From CAVXXB01 sp963765585 (GTDB taxonomy: Bacteria > Calditrichota > Calditrichia > JAJRVZ01), in NCBI GenBank assembly GCA_963765585.1, contig CAVXXB010000014.1, positions 248,001 to 312,000 of the forward strand: a stretch of 64,000 bases of DNA, read 5' to 3'. Made by a program: the position numbers and the translations under genes. Below, one piece after another: positions 56,180 through 64,000 of the stretch (its first letter is position 1; each line of letters opens with the position of its first letter). The notes under the pieces are model-generated. The model was not told the DNA's origin and did not search any database. It saw only the letters and a list, made by a program, of their open reading frames with translations.

Positions 56180-57186
56180 ATGAGCAACTGGATAAAGTAA
56201 TTGCCGGTAAAGATCTTAGCTTTGATGAAGCCTATCAGGTGATGATGACGATGATGGCCGGTGAAGCGAGTAATGCACAGATAAAAGATTATTTGCTGGC
56301 CTTAAAGTCAAAAGGGGAGCATTTCGAAGAAATCGCCGGTAGCGCCAAGGCTATGCGCGATATGAGTGTTAAAATTGAAAGCAATCCGAAAGATATTGTG
56401 ATTGATGTTTGCGGAACCGGGGGAGATGAATCCGGTTCGTTTAATATCTCCACTGCGGCAGCCATTGTTGTTGCCGGTGCCGGAATTAAAGTCGCTAAGC
56501 ATGGAAACCGGTCCATTTCCAGTAAAAGTGGCAGCGCCGATGTCCTTGCTGAACTGGGTGTTAATATTAGCCTTACGCCACAGAAATCAGAACGGGCATT
56601 AGCTGAAGTGGGAATTACATTTCTGTTCGCACCGGATTATCATCCGGCAATGAAACATGTGGCACCGGTACGAAGAGAACTGGCTACAAAAACCATATTT
56701 AATATGCTGGGTCCATTGACAAATCCGGCCGGTGTACGCTGCCAGATGATAGGGACATTTAATGAACAAGCGGCCGAAAAGATGGCGAAAGCACTAGCGT
56801 ATCTTGATATGGATAAGGTTTGTCTGGTTTGTTCCGAAAACCGGTTTGACGAAATTACCTTAACGGCACCGGTTAAAATATTTGAATATTCTCCAACGGA
56901 AACAAAAGAATATATGCTGGATTTTGCATCGCTTGGTTATCCCAGGATTAAAATGTCCGAGATTGCCGGAGATTCGCCAGTTAATAATGCCAATCTTCTA
57001 CGCGAATTATTTTCATCGGGTATGAAAGATGCAAAATTCTATGTGACTTGTGCCAATGCGGCACTGGGGTTGTATTGTGCCGGATATTCAGATTCCCTTG
57101 ATGTGTGTATCAATGCGGCCGAGGATTCGCTTCAATCCGGCAGGGCAAAACAGAAATTGGATGAGCTGGTTGAATTTGGGCAATAA
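56176..57186 (+). CDS. trpD: Anthranilate phosphoribosyltransferase
   Basis: 336 residues. The PRPP-binding signature VDVCGTGGDESGSFNIST, the KHGNRSISSKSGSADVLAELG block and the anthranilate-site APDYHPAMKHVAPVRRELAT are complete. It transfers phosphoribose from PRPP to anthranilate, the second step of tryptophan synthesis. The start ATG overlaps the trpG stop. A 135-bp gap containing dispersed repeats follows before trpC, the only sizeable gap inside the operon. Confidence 0.96.
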   Translation: MNEQLDKVIAGKDLSFDEAYQVMMTMMAGEASNAQIKDYLLALKSKGEHFEEIAGSAKAMRDMSVKIESNPKDIVIDVCGTGGDESGSFNISTAAAIVVAGAGIKVAKHGNRSISSKSGSADVLAELGVNISLTPQKSERALAEVGITFLFAPDYHPAMKHVAPVRRELATKTIFNMLGPLTNPAGVRCQMIGTFNEQAAEKMAKALAYLDMDKVCLVCSENRFDEITLTAPVKIFEYSPTETKEYMLDFASLGYPRIKMSEIAGDSPVNNANLLRELFSSGMKDAKFYVTCANAALGLYCAGYSDSLDVCINAAEDSLQSGRAKQKLDELVEFGQ

Positions 57187-57285
57187 ACTATAGGCAATAG
57201 GCAATAGACGATCGGCGATTGGCGATAACCCTCCCCCTCGTTCCCCCTCCCTAATATTAGGGAGGGGGATTAAGGGGGTGGGTCA
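57187..57285. repeat. Dispersed repeats inside the trp operon
   Basis: ATAGGCAATAGGCAATAGAC and CGATCGGCGATTGGCGAT words are followed by an inverted G/C-rich pair, CCTCCCCCTCGTTCCCCCTC and GGGAGGGGGATTAAGGGGGT, separated by CCCTAATATTAGGG. Close relatives lie at 3718-3762 and 40188-40215. The pair could form a hairpin between trpD and trpC. Confidence 0.7.
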
Positions 57286-57321
57286 TTTCTGTGGTTTGAA
57301 CAATTTTGATTTTGAGGTAAA

Positions 57322-58116
57322 ATGAACATTCTGGAACAAATTGTTGAAGTAAAAAAGGAAGAGGTGCAAAATCTGAGACGCGATTTTCGTTATCGCCATT
57401 TCGGGGACTCGGTATTTTTTAATCGTCCGATTTTAAGTATGCAGAGCGCCCTGACTATTCACAAAAATATTGCGATTATTGCGGAAATTAAAAAAGCCAG
57501 TCCTTCTGCCGGAATCATTCGGGAGGATTTTAATCATAAGGATATCGCAAATATCTATATGGAAAATGAAGTGGATGCAATTTCCATATTGACTGACCGT
57601 AATTTTTTTAAGGGTAATATCTCATATCTGAAAGACATTGCAAATTTCCGAACCGTGCCCTTATTACGTAAAGACTTTATAATCGATGATTATCAAATAT
57701 ATGAAGCACGATCCAAAGGCGCCGATTGTATCTTGTTAATTGCGGAAATTCTTTCCGAAAATCAATTAGCAGAATTAACCCATGCCGCGCTGGATCTGGG
57801 ACTTGAAACATTGGTGGAAATTCACAGTAGCTCGCAACTCATGAAGATCGATTATCTAAATAACCAACTTATTGGCATCAATAATCGTAATCTTGAGAAT
57901 TTTACAGTTAATATAGAGACAACAGGTGATCTGGCAGATCTGATTCCGGGTGAGGTTGCTCTGGTTTCTGAGAGCGGTATTAAAAATGCCGATGATCTGG
58001 AATATCTCAAAAAAACACGGGTGAATGCCGTATTGGTTGGTGAACATTTTATGCGTAGTGAGGATATATCAAAAGAATTAACTATGTTTAAGGAATGGGC
58101 ACGCCGTGAGGATTAA
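57322..58116 (+). CDS. trpC: Indole-3-glycerol phosphate synthase
   Basis: 264-residue (beta/alpha)8 enzyme. Catalytic blocks: IAEIKKASPSAG (Lys), AISILTDRNFFKG, LLRKDFIIDDYQI (Lys/Asp), ADCILLIAEIL (Glu), LIGINNRNLENF and LVSESGIKNADD (Ser-Gly phosphate site). It closes the indole ring from CdRP. ATG 57322 follows GAGGTAAA. It is overlapped at its end by trpF. Not fused to TrpF as in enteric bacteria. Confidence 0.96.
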   Translation: MNILEQIVEVKKEEVQNLRRDFRYRHFGDSVFFNRPILSMQSALTIHKNIAIIAEIKKASPSAGIIREDFNHKDIANIYMENEVDAISILTDRNFFKGNISYLKDIANFRTVPLLRKDFIIDDYQIYEARSKGADCILLIAEILSENQLAELTHAALDLGLETLVEIHSSSQLMKIDYLNNQLIGINNRNLENFTVNIETTGDLADLIPGEVALVSESGIKNADDLEYLKKTRVNAVLVGEHFMRSEDISKELTMFKEWARRED

Positions 58117-58741
58117 AATCTGTGGGATCACAAATATTGAAGATGCAAGGTTCTGTGAAGACGCCGGCGCCGATGCTCTCGGTTTTATTCTTTATCCGGG
58201 GAGCAAAAGATATATCGAACCGGAACGGCTAAAAATAATAACCGCCGGACTGGGCCCATTTATGATAAAAGTGGGCGTATTTGTCAATGAAACTGTTGAA
58301 AATGTCAACCAGATAGCTGCTGAGTGCGGGCTGAGCATGGTTCAATTACATGGAGAAGAGGACCAGACATATATTCAAAAAATAAAGCTGCCAGTGATAA
58401 AAGGATTCAGAGTAACTAAAAATTTTCACTATGATAAGCTTGAAAATTATCACAATTGCTATTTTCTGCTGGATGCCTTCTCAGAATCAGAATATGGCGG
58501 ATCGGGTCACACCTTTGACTGGCAGAATATTCCGGTTACGCTTAGGGAAAAAATAATTCTGGCAGGGGGGATCACAAGGGATAATCTGGAGCAAATTTTT
58601 ACAAAAATTAAACCGGCGGCTATCGATCTGTCATCGTCTATTGAAAAGGAACCGGGAATAAAGGATCACAAAAAAGTATCGGAATTATTCCAAAGATACA
58701 ATGAACTGAGGAAAACACATGCTGATAATTATGGATCTTGA
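58106..58741 (+). CDS. trpF: Phosphoribosylanthranilate isomerase
   Basis: 211-residue TIM-barrel enzyme, starting with GTG inside the end of trpC. The family start IKICGITNIEDARFCEDAGA has the catalytic Cys; GVFVNETVENV, VQLHGEEDQTYI and the catalytic Asp in YFLLDAFSESEYGGSGHTFDW follow, and the phosphate site LAGGITRDNLEQI ends the barrel. It isomerises phosphoribosylanthranilate to CdRP. It overlaps the next gene (aroF) by 23 bp. Confidence 0.95.
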   Translation: MRIKICGITNIEDARFCEDAGADALGFILYPGSKRYIEPERLKIITAGLGPFMIKVGVFVNETVENVNQIAAECGLSMVQLHGEEDQTYIQKIKLPVIKGFRVTKNFHYDKLENYHNCYFLLDAFSESEYGGSGHTFDWQNIPVTLREKIILAGGITRDNLEQIFTKIKPAAIDLSSSIEKEPGIKDHKKVSELFQRYNELRKTHADNYGS

Positions 58742-59735
58742 TACAGCCCGTTCGGATATCGAGAGAGTAAAAGAAAAAATAAAGGCACATCATTGCACGC
58801 CCCATGAAATACCTGGAAATGCGCGTCTGGCAATAGGCATTACAGGTCCCATGGAAAATATTAAAGAAGATGATTTTCAGGTATTACCATCAGTGGTTGA
58901 GGTGATCCGTGTGACAAAAAAGTACAAACTGGTCAGCCGTTTGATGAAGAATGAAGATACGGTTTTTCAGGTGAATGGTCATGAAATCGGCGGAAAAGAA
59001 TTGACAATAATTGCCGGACCGTGTGCGGTTGAAAGCAGAGATCAGATATTTGAGATAGCCGGGCAATTAAAGGAACTGGGCGTCAATTTCCTGCGGGGCG
59101 GTGCCTATAAACCCAGGTCAAGTCCGTATGCATTCCAGGGATTAAAGGAAAAAGGGCTGGCGTATCTGGCTGACGTGAAGAAAGAACTGGGTATGGGGAT
59201 TGTCACCGAGGCGCTCAATCAAACAACCGTACCTCTTGTTGCAGAAGTCGCTGATATTATTCAAATCGGTGCCCGCAATATGCAGAACTTTGCACTGCTT
59301 GAGGAAGTTGGTAAAACAGGAAAACCGGTTTTGCTGAAACGGGGTCTCTCGGCAACGATTGAAGATTTGTTTCTCAGTGCCGAATACATTTTGGCACAAA
59401 ATAATTATAAGGTGATCTTATGTGAACGTGGTATACGGACATTTGAAACAGCGACGCGCAATACCCTGGATTTGAATGCCGTACCTGTAATCAAAAAGCA
59501 CAGCCATTTACCGGTAATTGTGGATCCGTCCCATGGCATTGGAATTGGTGAAAAGGTACCACCTATGGCACTGGCGGCGATTGCGTGTGGCGCAGATGGG
59601 GTAATTATTGAAGCCCATACCCATCCGGAAAATGCACTTTCCGATGGATATCAGACGATCAACCCGGATCAGTTGAAAGATCTGCTGCAAAAAATAAAAC
59701 AACTCGCCCCAATCGTAGACAGGGAATTACAATGA
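58719..59735 (+). CDS. aroF: DAHP synthase (type I-beta)
   Basis: 338 residues. A ferredoxin-like regulatory domain (residues 1-70, DIERVKEKIKAHHCTPHEIP) precedes the catalytic barrel with IIAGPCAVESRDQIFEIA, FLRGGAYKPRSSPYAFQGL, the QIGARNMQNFALL block and VIVDPSHGIG. This is the domain order of Thermotoga-type enzymes, which bind aromatic end products through the N-domain. It makes 3-deoxy-D-arabino-heptulosonate 7-phosphate from PEP and erythrose 4-phosphate, the entry to the shikimate pathway. Placed inside the trp operon between trpF and trpB, it would be attenuated by tryptophan supply too. It overlaps trpB by four bases. Confidence 0.94.
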   Translation: MLIIMDLDTARSDIERVKEKIKAHHCTPHEIPGNARLAIGITGPMENIKEDDFQVLPSVVEVIRVTKKYKLVSRLMKNEDTVFQVNGHEIGGKELTIIAGPCAVESRDQIFEIAGQLKELGVNFLRGGAYKPRSSPYAFQGLKEKGLAYLADVKKELGMGIVTEALNQTTVPLVAEVADIIQIGARNMQNFALLEEVGKTGKPVLLKRGLSATIEDLFLSAEYILAQNNYKVILCERGIRTFETATRNTLDLNAVPVIKKHSHLPVIVDPSHGIGIGEKVPPMALAAIACGADGVIIEAHTHPENALSDGYQTINPDQLKDLLQKIKQLAPIVDRELQ

Positions 59736-60934
59736 GCAGTCAATATACATGGCCGGATTCATCTGGCAAGTTTGGTCAGTTTGGCGGAAAATATGTGCCG
59801 GAAACATTGATTCCCGCACTTTATGAGCTGGAAGAACTATATTTAAGTGTTAAAGATGAAGTGGATTTCAAAACGGAACTGGAATCACTGCAGAAGAATT
59901 ATAATGGCCGGCCAACGCCGCTTACTTTCGCTGAGCGACTCAGTTCCCACTATGGGAAAGCGAAAATATATCTGAAACGGGAAGATCTGTGTCATACCGG
60001 TGCCCATAAACTGAACAATACACTGGGCCAAATTCTGCTGGCAAAAAAAACCGGGAAAAAACGCATTATCGCCGAGACCGGTGCCGGACAACATGGCGTG
60101 GCAACAGCCACAGTGTGTGCCAAATTTGGCTTGGATTGTGTTGTCTATATGGGTGAGGTAGATGTACAGCGCCAGAGTTTGAATGTGTTTCGCATGAAGA
60201 TGCTGGGGGCCGAGGTTCGACCGGTTAACTCCGGAACCAGAACACTGAAAGATGCGACAAACGAAGCCATTCGCGACTGGGTCACCAATGTAAAGGACAC
60301 ACATTATATTATCGGATCTGTGGTAGGACCGCATCCGTATCCCATGATTGTGCGCGATTTTCAGTCGGTAATTGGTCAGGAAACCCGCCAACAGATTATG
60401 GCTGCAGAACAAAGATTGCCGGATTATATCCTGGCCTGCGTGGGTGGCGGATCAAATGCCATAGGTATTTTTTATCCTTTTATTAATGATAAAGAAGTAA
60501 AAATGATTGGTGTCGAAGCTGCCGGAAAAGGACTGGATACCAATGAACATTGTGCCACTTTATTGGAGGGCCAGCCGGGGATATTCCAGGGAATGAAGAC
60601 TTATTTGTTACAAACTGAACAGGGGCAGATAGCGGAAGTGCACTCGATTTCTGCCGGGCTAGATTATCCGGGAGTGGGGCCCGAGCATGCATTTTTAAAG
60701 GATGAAGCCAGGGTAGCTTATACTGCCGTGAGTGATGATGAGGCATTAAATGCGACTGTTCTACTATCACAGATGGAGGGTATTTTACCTGCCCTGGAGA
60801 CGGCCCACGCGGTTGCAGCCCTTGACCGGTTAATGCCGACGACTAAATCTAATGAGATTGTCATCGTCAATATCAGCGGCCGCGGCGATAAGGATCTGAA
60901 TACGATTATGAAAACAGTTGGGAAAGATCTGTAA
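59732..60934 (+). CDS. trpB: Tryptophan synthase beta chain
   Basis: 400 residues of the TrpB1 type. PLP lysine in DLCHTGAHKLNNTLGQ, catalytic Glu-loop IAETGAGQHGVATATVCA, the PLP phosphate-binding CVGGGSNAIG and the C-terminal VNISGRGDKD. It condenses indole with serine and forms an alpha2-beta2 complex with TrpA. Stop and the following ATG share a base (TAATG), so expression is coupled to trpA. Uninterrupted and of normal length. Confidence 0.97.
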   Translation: MSSQYTWPDSSGKFGQFGGKYVPETLIPALYELEELYLSVKDEVDFKTELESLQKNYNGRPTPLTFAERLSSHYGKAKIYLKREDLCHTGAHKLNNTLGQILLAKKTGKKRIIAETGAGQHGVATATVCAKFGLDCVVYMGEVDVQRQSLNVFRMKMLGAEVRPVNSGTRTLKDATNEAIRDWVTNVKDTHYIIGSVVGPHPYPMIVRDFQSVIGQETRQQIMAAEQRLPDYILACVGGGSNAIGIFYPFINDKEVKMIGVEAAGKGLDTNEHCATLLEGQPGIFQGMKTYLLQTEQGQIAEVHSISAGLDYPGVGPEHAFLKDEARVAYTAVSDDEALNATVLLSQMEGILPALETAHAVAALDRLMPTTKSNEIVIVNISGRGDKDLNTIMKTVGKDL

Positions 60935-61738
60935 TGTCAGAAATAAAATCTTATATAGACGAACTGAATCGTAAAAATCGAAACGCATTGTCCGTTTTTT
61001 TAACAGCCGGTTTCCCCGATAAGAAAAATTTTATATCTCTGGCAACGGAAATTCTTGAGGCTGGTGCGGACATGCTTGAACTTGGAATTCCGTTCAGCGA
61101 TCCCATTGCCGATGGCCCGGTTATTCAGGCATCTTCACAATTGGCATTAAATATGGGAATATCCATATCAGACACATTACATTTCGCAGATGCAATCAGG
61201 GCAAAATCAGATAAACCACTGATACTGATGGGTTATGCCAATCCGCTGCTTTCGTATGGATTGCCTCAATTTATTTTAGATGCCAAAAACAGCGGTGTCA
61301 ATGGCCTGATCATTCCCGATATTCCCCTGGAGGAGTATAAAGAATTCTGGAATTGTGATTTAAACGGACTTGATGTTATTCTTCTGACAACACCCACCTC
61401 TGATGAAGAACGGATTAAAGAAATTGACGCAACTAAGTTCCGGTTTTGTGTATTGTGTCAGTGTCACCGGGACCACCGGAGTTCAGCAAGGATTCGATCA
61501 GGCCACAATGGAGAATATCGAACGCACCTATGCTCAGATTAAAAACAATAAAATGCTGATCGGGTTTGGTATATCGACGCCACAAAATATTCTCGATTTT
61601 TCGCCATATTGTGATGGAGTTATTGTCGGTAGTGCTGTGGTAAAAAGTATTATGGCCGATAAAGATGAGCGTACTGATTATGCAAACACCATATCTCTTA
61701 TCATGGAATTGAGCAAAGCCTGCGAAATAGATCAATAG
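60934..61738 (+). CDS. trpA: Tryptophan synthase alpha chain, frameshifted
   Basis: About 268 residues with a frame change near 61445 (joining KFRF to VYCVSVTGTTGVQ). Catalytic Glu in MLELGIPFSDPIADGPVIQ, Asp in LIIPDIPLEEY, and the phosphate-binding IGFGISTPQNI and VIVGSAVVKSI segments. It releases indole from indole-3-glycerol phosphate and passes it to TrpB. It is the last trp gene. The single break in a conserved stretch suggests an indel error. Confidence 0.93.
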
Positions 61739-61849
61739 TTGATTAGATCTGTCCTGTAATTTAAATTGCTTTCTGTTAAGAAGTGACGCATAAAATGGTT
61801 CAAGCATAATCAAATTTTTAAATCACTCACTGATAAAACAGGAAATACA

Positions 61850-63523
61850 ATGGTATTAGCACTCATAGCATCTATTCCAATATTAATAATATTTGTTCTT
61901 ATGGTAATAATGCGCTGGCCTGCGACAAAAGCTATGCCATTTGCATGGGTTACAGCTATTTTGCTTGCTTTTTTCGTATGGGAGACTCCGCCCAATTGGC
62001 TAACTGCTGCCAGTATAAACGGTGCAATTCTCGCTTTAAATATTATAATTATTGTCTTTGGAGCGCTTGTCTTGCTATTTACTCTACGCGAAAGTGGTGC
62101 CATGGCCGCTATTAACAGAGGTTTTACGTTAATATCACCGGACAGAAGAGTTCAGGCCATTATAATTGCCTGGTTATTCGGAAGTTTTATAGAAGGTTCT
62201 GCCGGATTTGGAACCCCGGCGGCACTTGCAGCTCCGCTTTTGTTGTCTTTAGGATTTCCCGCTTTGGCAGCTGTATTGGTTTCATTAATTGCAAATAGCA
62301 CATGTGTTTCCTTTGGTGCGGTTGGTACGCCAACATTAGTTGGGGTTGGATCGACATTAGAAATACCACTTGTACAGAATAGTCTTCAGGCAATTGGGAT
62401 GTCATATGCTGAATTTATACACCAGATAGGGCTATGGTCAGCAATTCTTCATTCAATTATGGGAATTTTTGTTCCACTGATGATGGTTGCCATGTTGACA
62501 AAATTTTTTGGAGAAAAGAGATCATTTAAAGAGGGGCTTGAAGCCTGGCCGTTTGCTATTTTTGCAGGTCTGGCATTTGTTGTTCCCTATATGTTAGTTG
62601 CCTGGTTGTTAGGTCCTGAGTTTCCGAGCTTGTTGGGCGCCTTAATTGGATTAGGCATAGTAATACCGGCCGCAAAGGCCAAATTTTTAGTACCGAAAAA
62701 TTCCTGGGATTTCCCTGAACACGGTAAATGGGAAAGTAATTGGCTTGGATCAATTACGGATGCAGAAAGTAAAGATTCTTCTCACATTCCCATTGCCAAG
62801 GCCTGGGTACCATATATATTAATCGGTGTTGTACTCGTACTTACCCGTTTAAAAGATCTGCCATTTCTAAGTTGGGTTAAAAGTGTAACAATTACATTTA
62901 ACCAACTCTTGGGAACAGAGATAAATGGAAGTTTTGCCATCCTTTATAATCCCGGCATTATCCCCTTCATACTTATTGCACTCATTAGTATTCCACTGTT
63001 TAAGATGAAAGGCTCTGAGGTTTCAATCGCTTGGGGCGCCGCGATAAAAAGGATTAAGGGACCCGCAATTGCTTTAATGTTTGCAGTACCCATGGTTCGT
63101 GTTATGATGCAGTCCGGGCATAATATGAGTGGGATTGAAAATATGCCAATTGTCATGGCCCGGTTTATGACTGATGTGGTCCAGGGGGCCTGGCCTCTTG
63201 TATCTCCATTTGTTGGAGCTCTGGGTGCGTTTATGGCCGGGTCAAACACAGTATCAAATATGATGTTTTCCCTTTTCCAATATTCAATTGCCGATCAGTT
63301 GAATATCTCACATATCATCGTGGTAAGTCTGCAATCTATAGGCGGGGCGTTTGGAAATATGATATGTGTACATAATGTTATTGCCGCGTGTGCTACCGTT
63401 GGATTAGTTGGGGTTGAAGGAATTCTCATAAAAAGAAATCTGATTCCAATGACCATCTATGGTCTGGTCGTCGGTATTCTGGGATTCGTTTTTATTTATT
63501 TTGTGATACCAGGTTTATTTTAA
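61850..63523 (+). CDS. L-lactate permease family transporter
   Basis: 557 residues, about 14 membrane helices. The LctP/LldP family blocks are recognisable: WLFGSFIEGSAGFGTPAALA near residue 105, SLIANSTCVSFGAVGTPTL and, near the end, GSNTVSNMMFSLFQ and SLQSIGGAFGNMICVHNV. Members take up lactate or glycolate with protons. It starts about 110 bp after trpA without an evident terminator between them, and with AGGAAATACA before the ATG. No lactate dehydrogenase is adjacent within the window. Confidence 0.92.
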   Translation: MVLALIASIPILIIFVLMVIMRWPATKAMPFAWVTAILLAFFVWETPPNWLTAASINGAILALNIIIIVFGALVLLFTLRESGAMAAINRGFTLISPDRRVQAIIIAWLFGSFIEGSAGFGTPAALAAPLLLSLGFPALAAVLVSLIANSTCVSFGAVGTPTLVGVGSTLEIPLVQNSLQAIGMSYAEFIHQIGLWSAILHSIMGIFVPLMMVAMLTKFFGEKRSFKEGLEAWPFAIFAGLAFVVPYMLVAWLLGPEFPSLLGALIGLGIVIPAAKAKFLVPKNSWDFPEHGKWESNWLGSITDAESKDSSHIPIAKAWVPYILIGVVLVLTRLKDLPFLSWVKSVTITFNQLLGTEINGSFAILYNPGIIPFILIALISIPLFKMKGSEVSIAWGAAIKRIKGPAIALMFAVPMVRVMMQSGHNMSGIENMPIVMARFMTDVVQGAWPLVSPFVGALGAFMAGSNTVSNMMFSLFQYSIADQLNISHIIVVSLQSIGGAFGNMICVHNVIAACATVGLVGVEGILIKRNLIPMTIYGLVVGILGFVFIYFVIPGLF

Positions 63524-63825
63524 ACACAAATTTATTCCAAAATAAATATATTTTCTTCGTGTGCTTCGTGTAACTTGTTTCAGGCCATTCTCTAAAATAT
63601 TTTTTTTCTTCTCTAATCAGGAAATTCAACTGCAAAATCCTTATATGAGGCATCAAAATTAAATTATTTTTTGAATCATGCAGCAAAAGAATGTACTTTA
63701 TTATTATATTTGCGCCCGGGAGGTTTTGATTCTGAAATAAATATTCAGACAATCTAATACATGTAACATCAATAAAATTAAGTAATTTCGACCAAGATTA
63801 AATCTAACAATTATGGAGAGTGTTA
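63524..63825. other. Intergenic region
   Basis: About 300 bp, AT-rich, with the dispersed word CTTCGTGTGCTTCGTGTAAC near 63555-63576. No terminator with a clear stem was found after the permease, and no ORF or RNA gene is convincing. Confidence 0.5.
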
Positions 63826-64000
63826 ATGCTAAGCAGGTGGTTAGTCGTTTTAATATTTAGCATGATGGTGATTCAATGCAGTGAGACTGGTACCGAATCA
63901 TCGAACGATGAGCCTGACAAAATTCCGGATCTGCCGGGCTGGAATCTGGTATGGAACGAGGAATTCAACGGTACACAGGTAGCTACCACGCGCTGGAATT
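63826..64000 (+). CDS. GH16-like lipoprotein, partial at window end
   Basis: The first 58 residues only; the gene runs off the window. ATG 63826 follows TGGAGAGTGTTA. A lipoprotein signal (WLVVLIFSMMVIQCSETG) is followed by a short linker and GWNLVWNEEFNGTQV..TRW, the typical N-terminal strand of GH16 beta-glucanases (laminarinases, agarases and relatives). This fits a surface enzyme cutting beta-1,3 or mixed-linkage glucans, but the catalytic ExDxxE motif lies outside the window. Confidence 0.8.
   Translation, partial: MLSRWLVVLIFSMMVIQCSETGTESSNDEPDKIPDLPGWNLVWNEEFNGTQVATTRWN

Noticed and set aside
1..64000. rRNA, tRNA, transposase or prophage genes
   Set aside because: No cloverleaf, rRNA core sequence, DDE-type transposase, integrase or phage structural gene was recognised on either strand by reading alone.

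Overview
The window is AT-rich (roughly 40% G+C by eye) chromosomal DNA from a Gram-negative bacterium of the FCB superphylum (Bacteroidota, Calditrichota, Ignavibacteria, Neomarinimicrobiota and relatives). Supporting signs are a TonB-dependent receptor next to a DUF4249 lipoprotein, a C-terminal sorting domain with the NFPNPFNPET motif on an M23 peptidase, a TAnnTTTG-type promoter before the trp operon, CHASE2, FecR and 7TMR-DISM signalling proteins, and very large multiheme cytochromes. I cannot place it more exactly. No rRNA, tRNA, transposase, phage gene or CRISPR array was seen.

Layout. 0-4.7 kb (minus): a heavily frameshifted HEAT-repeat gene behind two Tat-exported proteins (Gfo/Idh/MocA oxidoreductase and ThuA-like). 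5-10 kb: YceI, a NifU-like scaffold, a CBM20-like/7TMR/SpoIIE phosphatase and an ABC exporter whose permease lacks its N-terminal half. 10-18 kb: a GH43/GH130-like propeller enzyme, a TPR protein with an M1 aminopeptidase, a small beta-barrel, an MDR oxidoreductase and a hotdog thioesterase. 18-21.4 kb: an arginine operon (GNAT, argG, argH) behind a long inverted repeat. 21.6-25.6 kb: PHP protein, PfkB kinase, three tandem 98-bp double-hairpin repeats, LysE exporter and K+ channel. 25.6-33 kb (minus): an electron-transfer operon encoding a membrane diheme b-type protein, a 20-CXXCH cytochrome, a 25-CXXCH cytochrome, an outer-membrane barrel and a membrane-anchored ferredoxin/FAD oxidoreductase. 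33-38 kb: small genes, including a DUF1573 protein whose conserved first Cys codon is an in-frame TGA followed by a SECIS-like hairpin (probable new selenoprotein), a methyltransferase, a nitrilase and a wHTH/membrane/lipoprotein operon with a repeated operator. 38-50 kb: amidase, FecR protein, barrel-transglutaminase fusion, DUF4249/TonB receptor pair, and a CHASE2 sigma-54 activator followed by a beta-barrel gene carrying a textbook -24/-12 promoter and a palindrome about 100 bp upstream. 50-53.7 kb: secreted M23 peptidase and a beta-propeller-like protein. 53.8-61.7 kb: a complete trp operon (trpEGDCF-aroF-trpBA) controlled by a Trp-rich leader peptide and terminator. 61.8-64 kb: lactate permease and the start of a GH16 lipoprotein.

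Two things cut across the window. Many genes, including housekeeping genes such as argH, trpE and trpA, carry single-base frameshifts, which looks like indel error in the assembly rather than gene decay. The intergenic spaces are filled with several families of short dispersed repeats.
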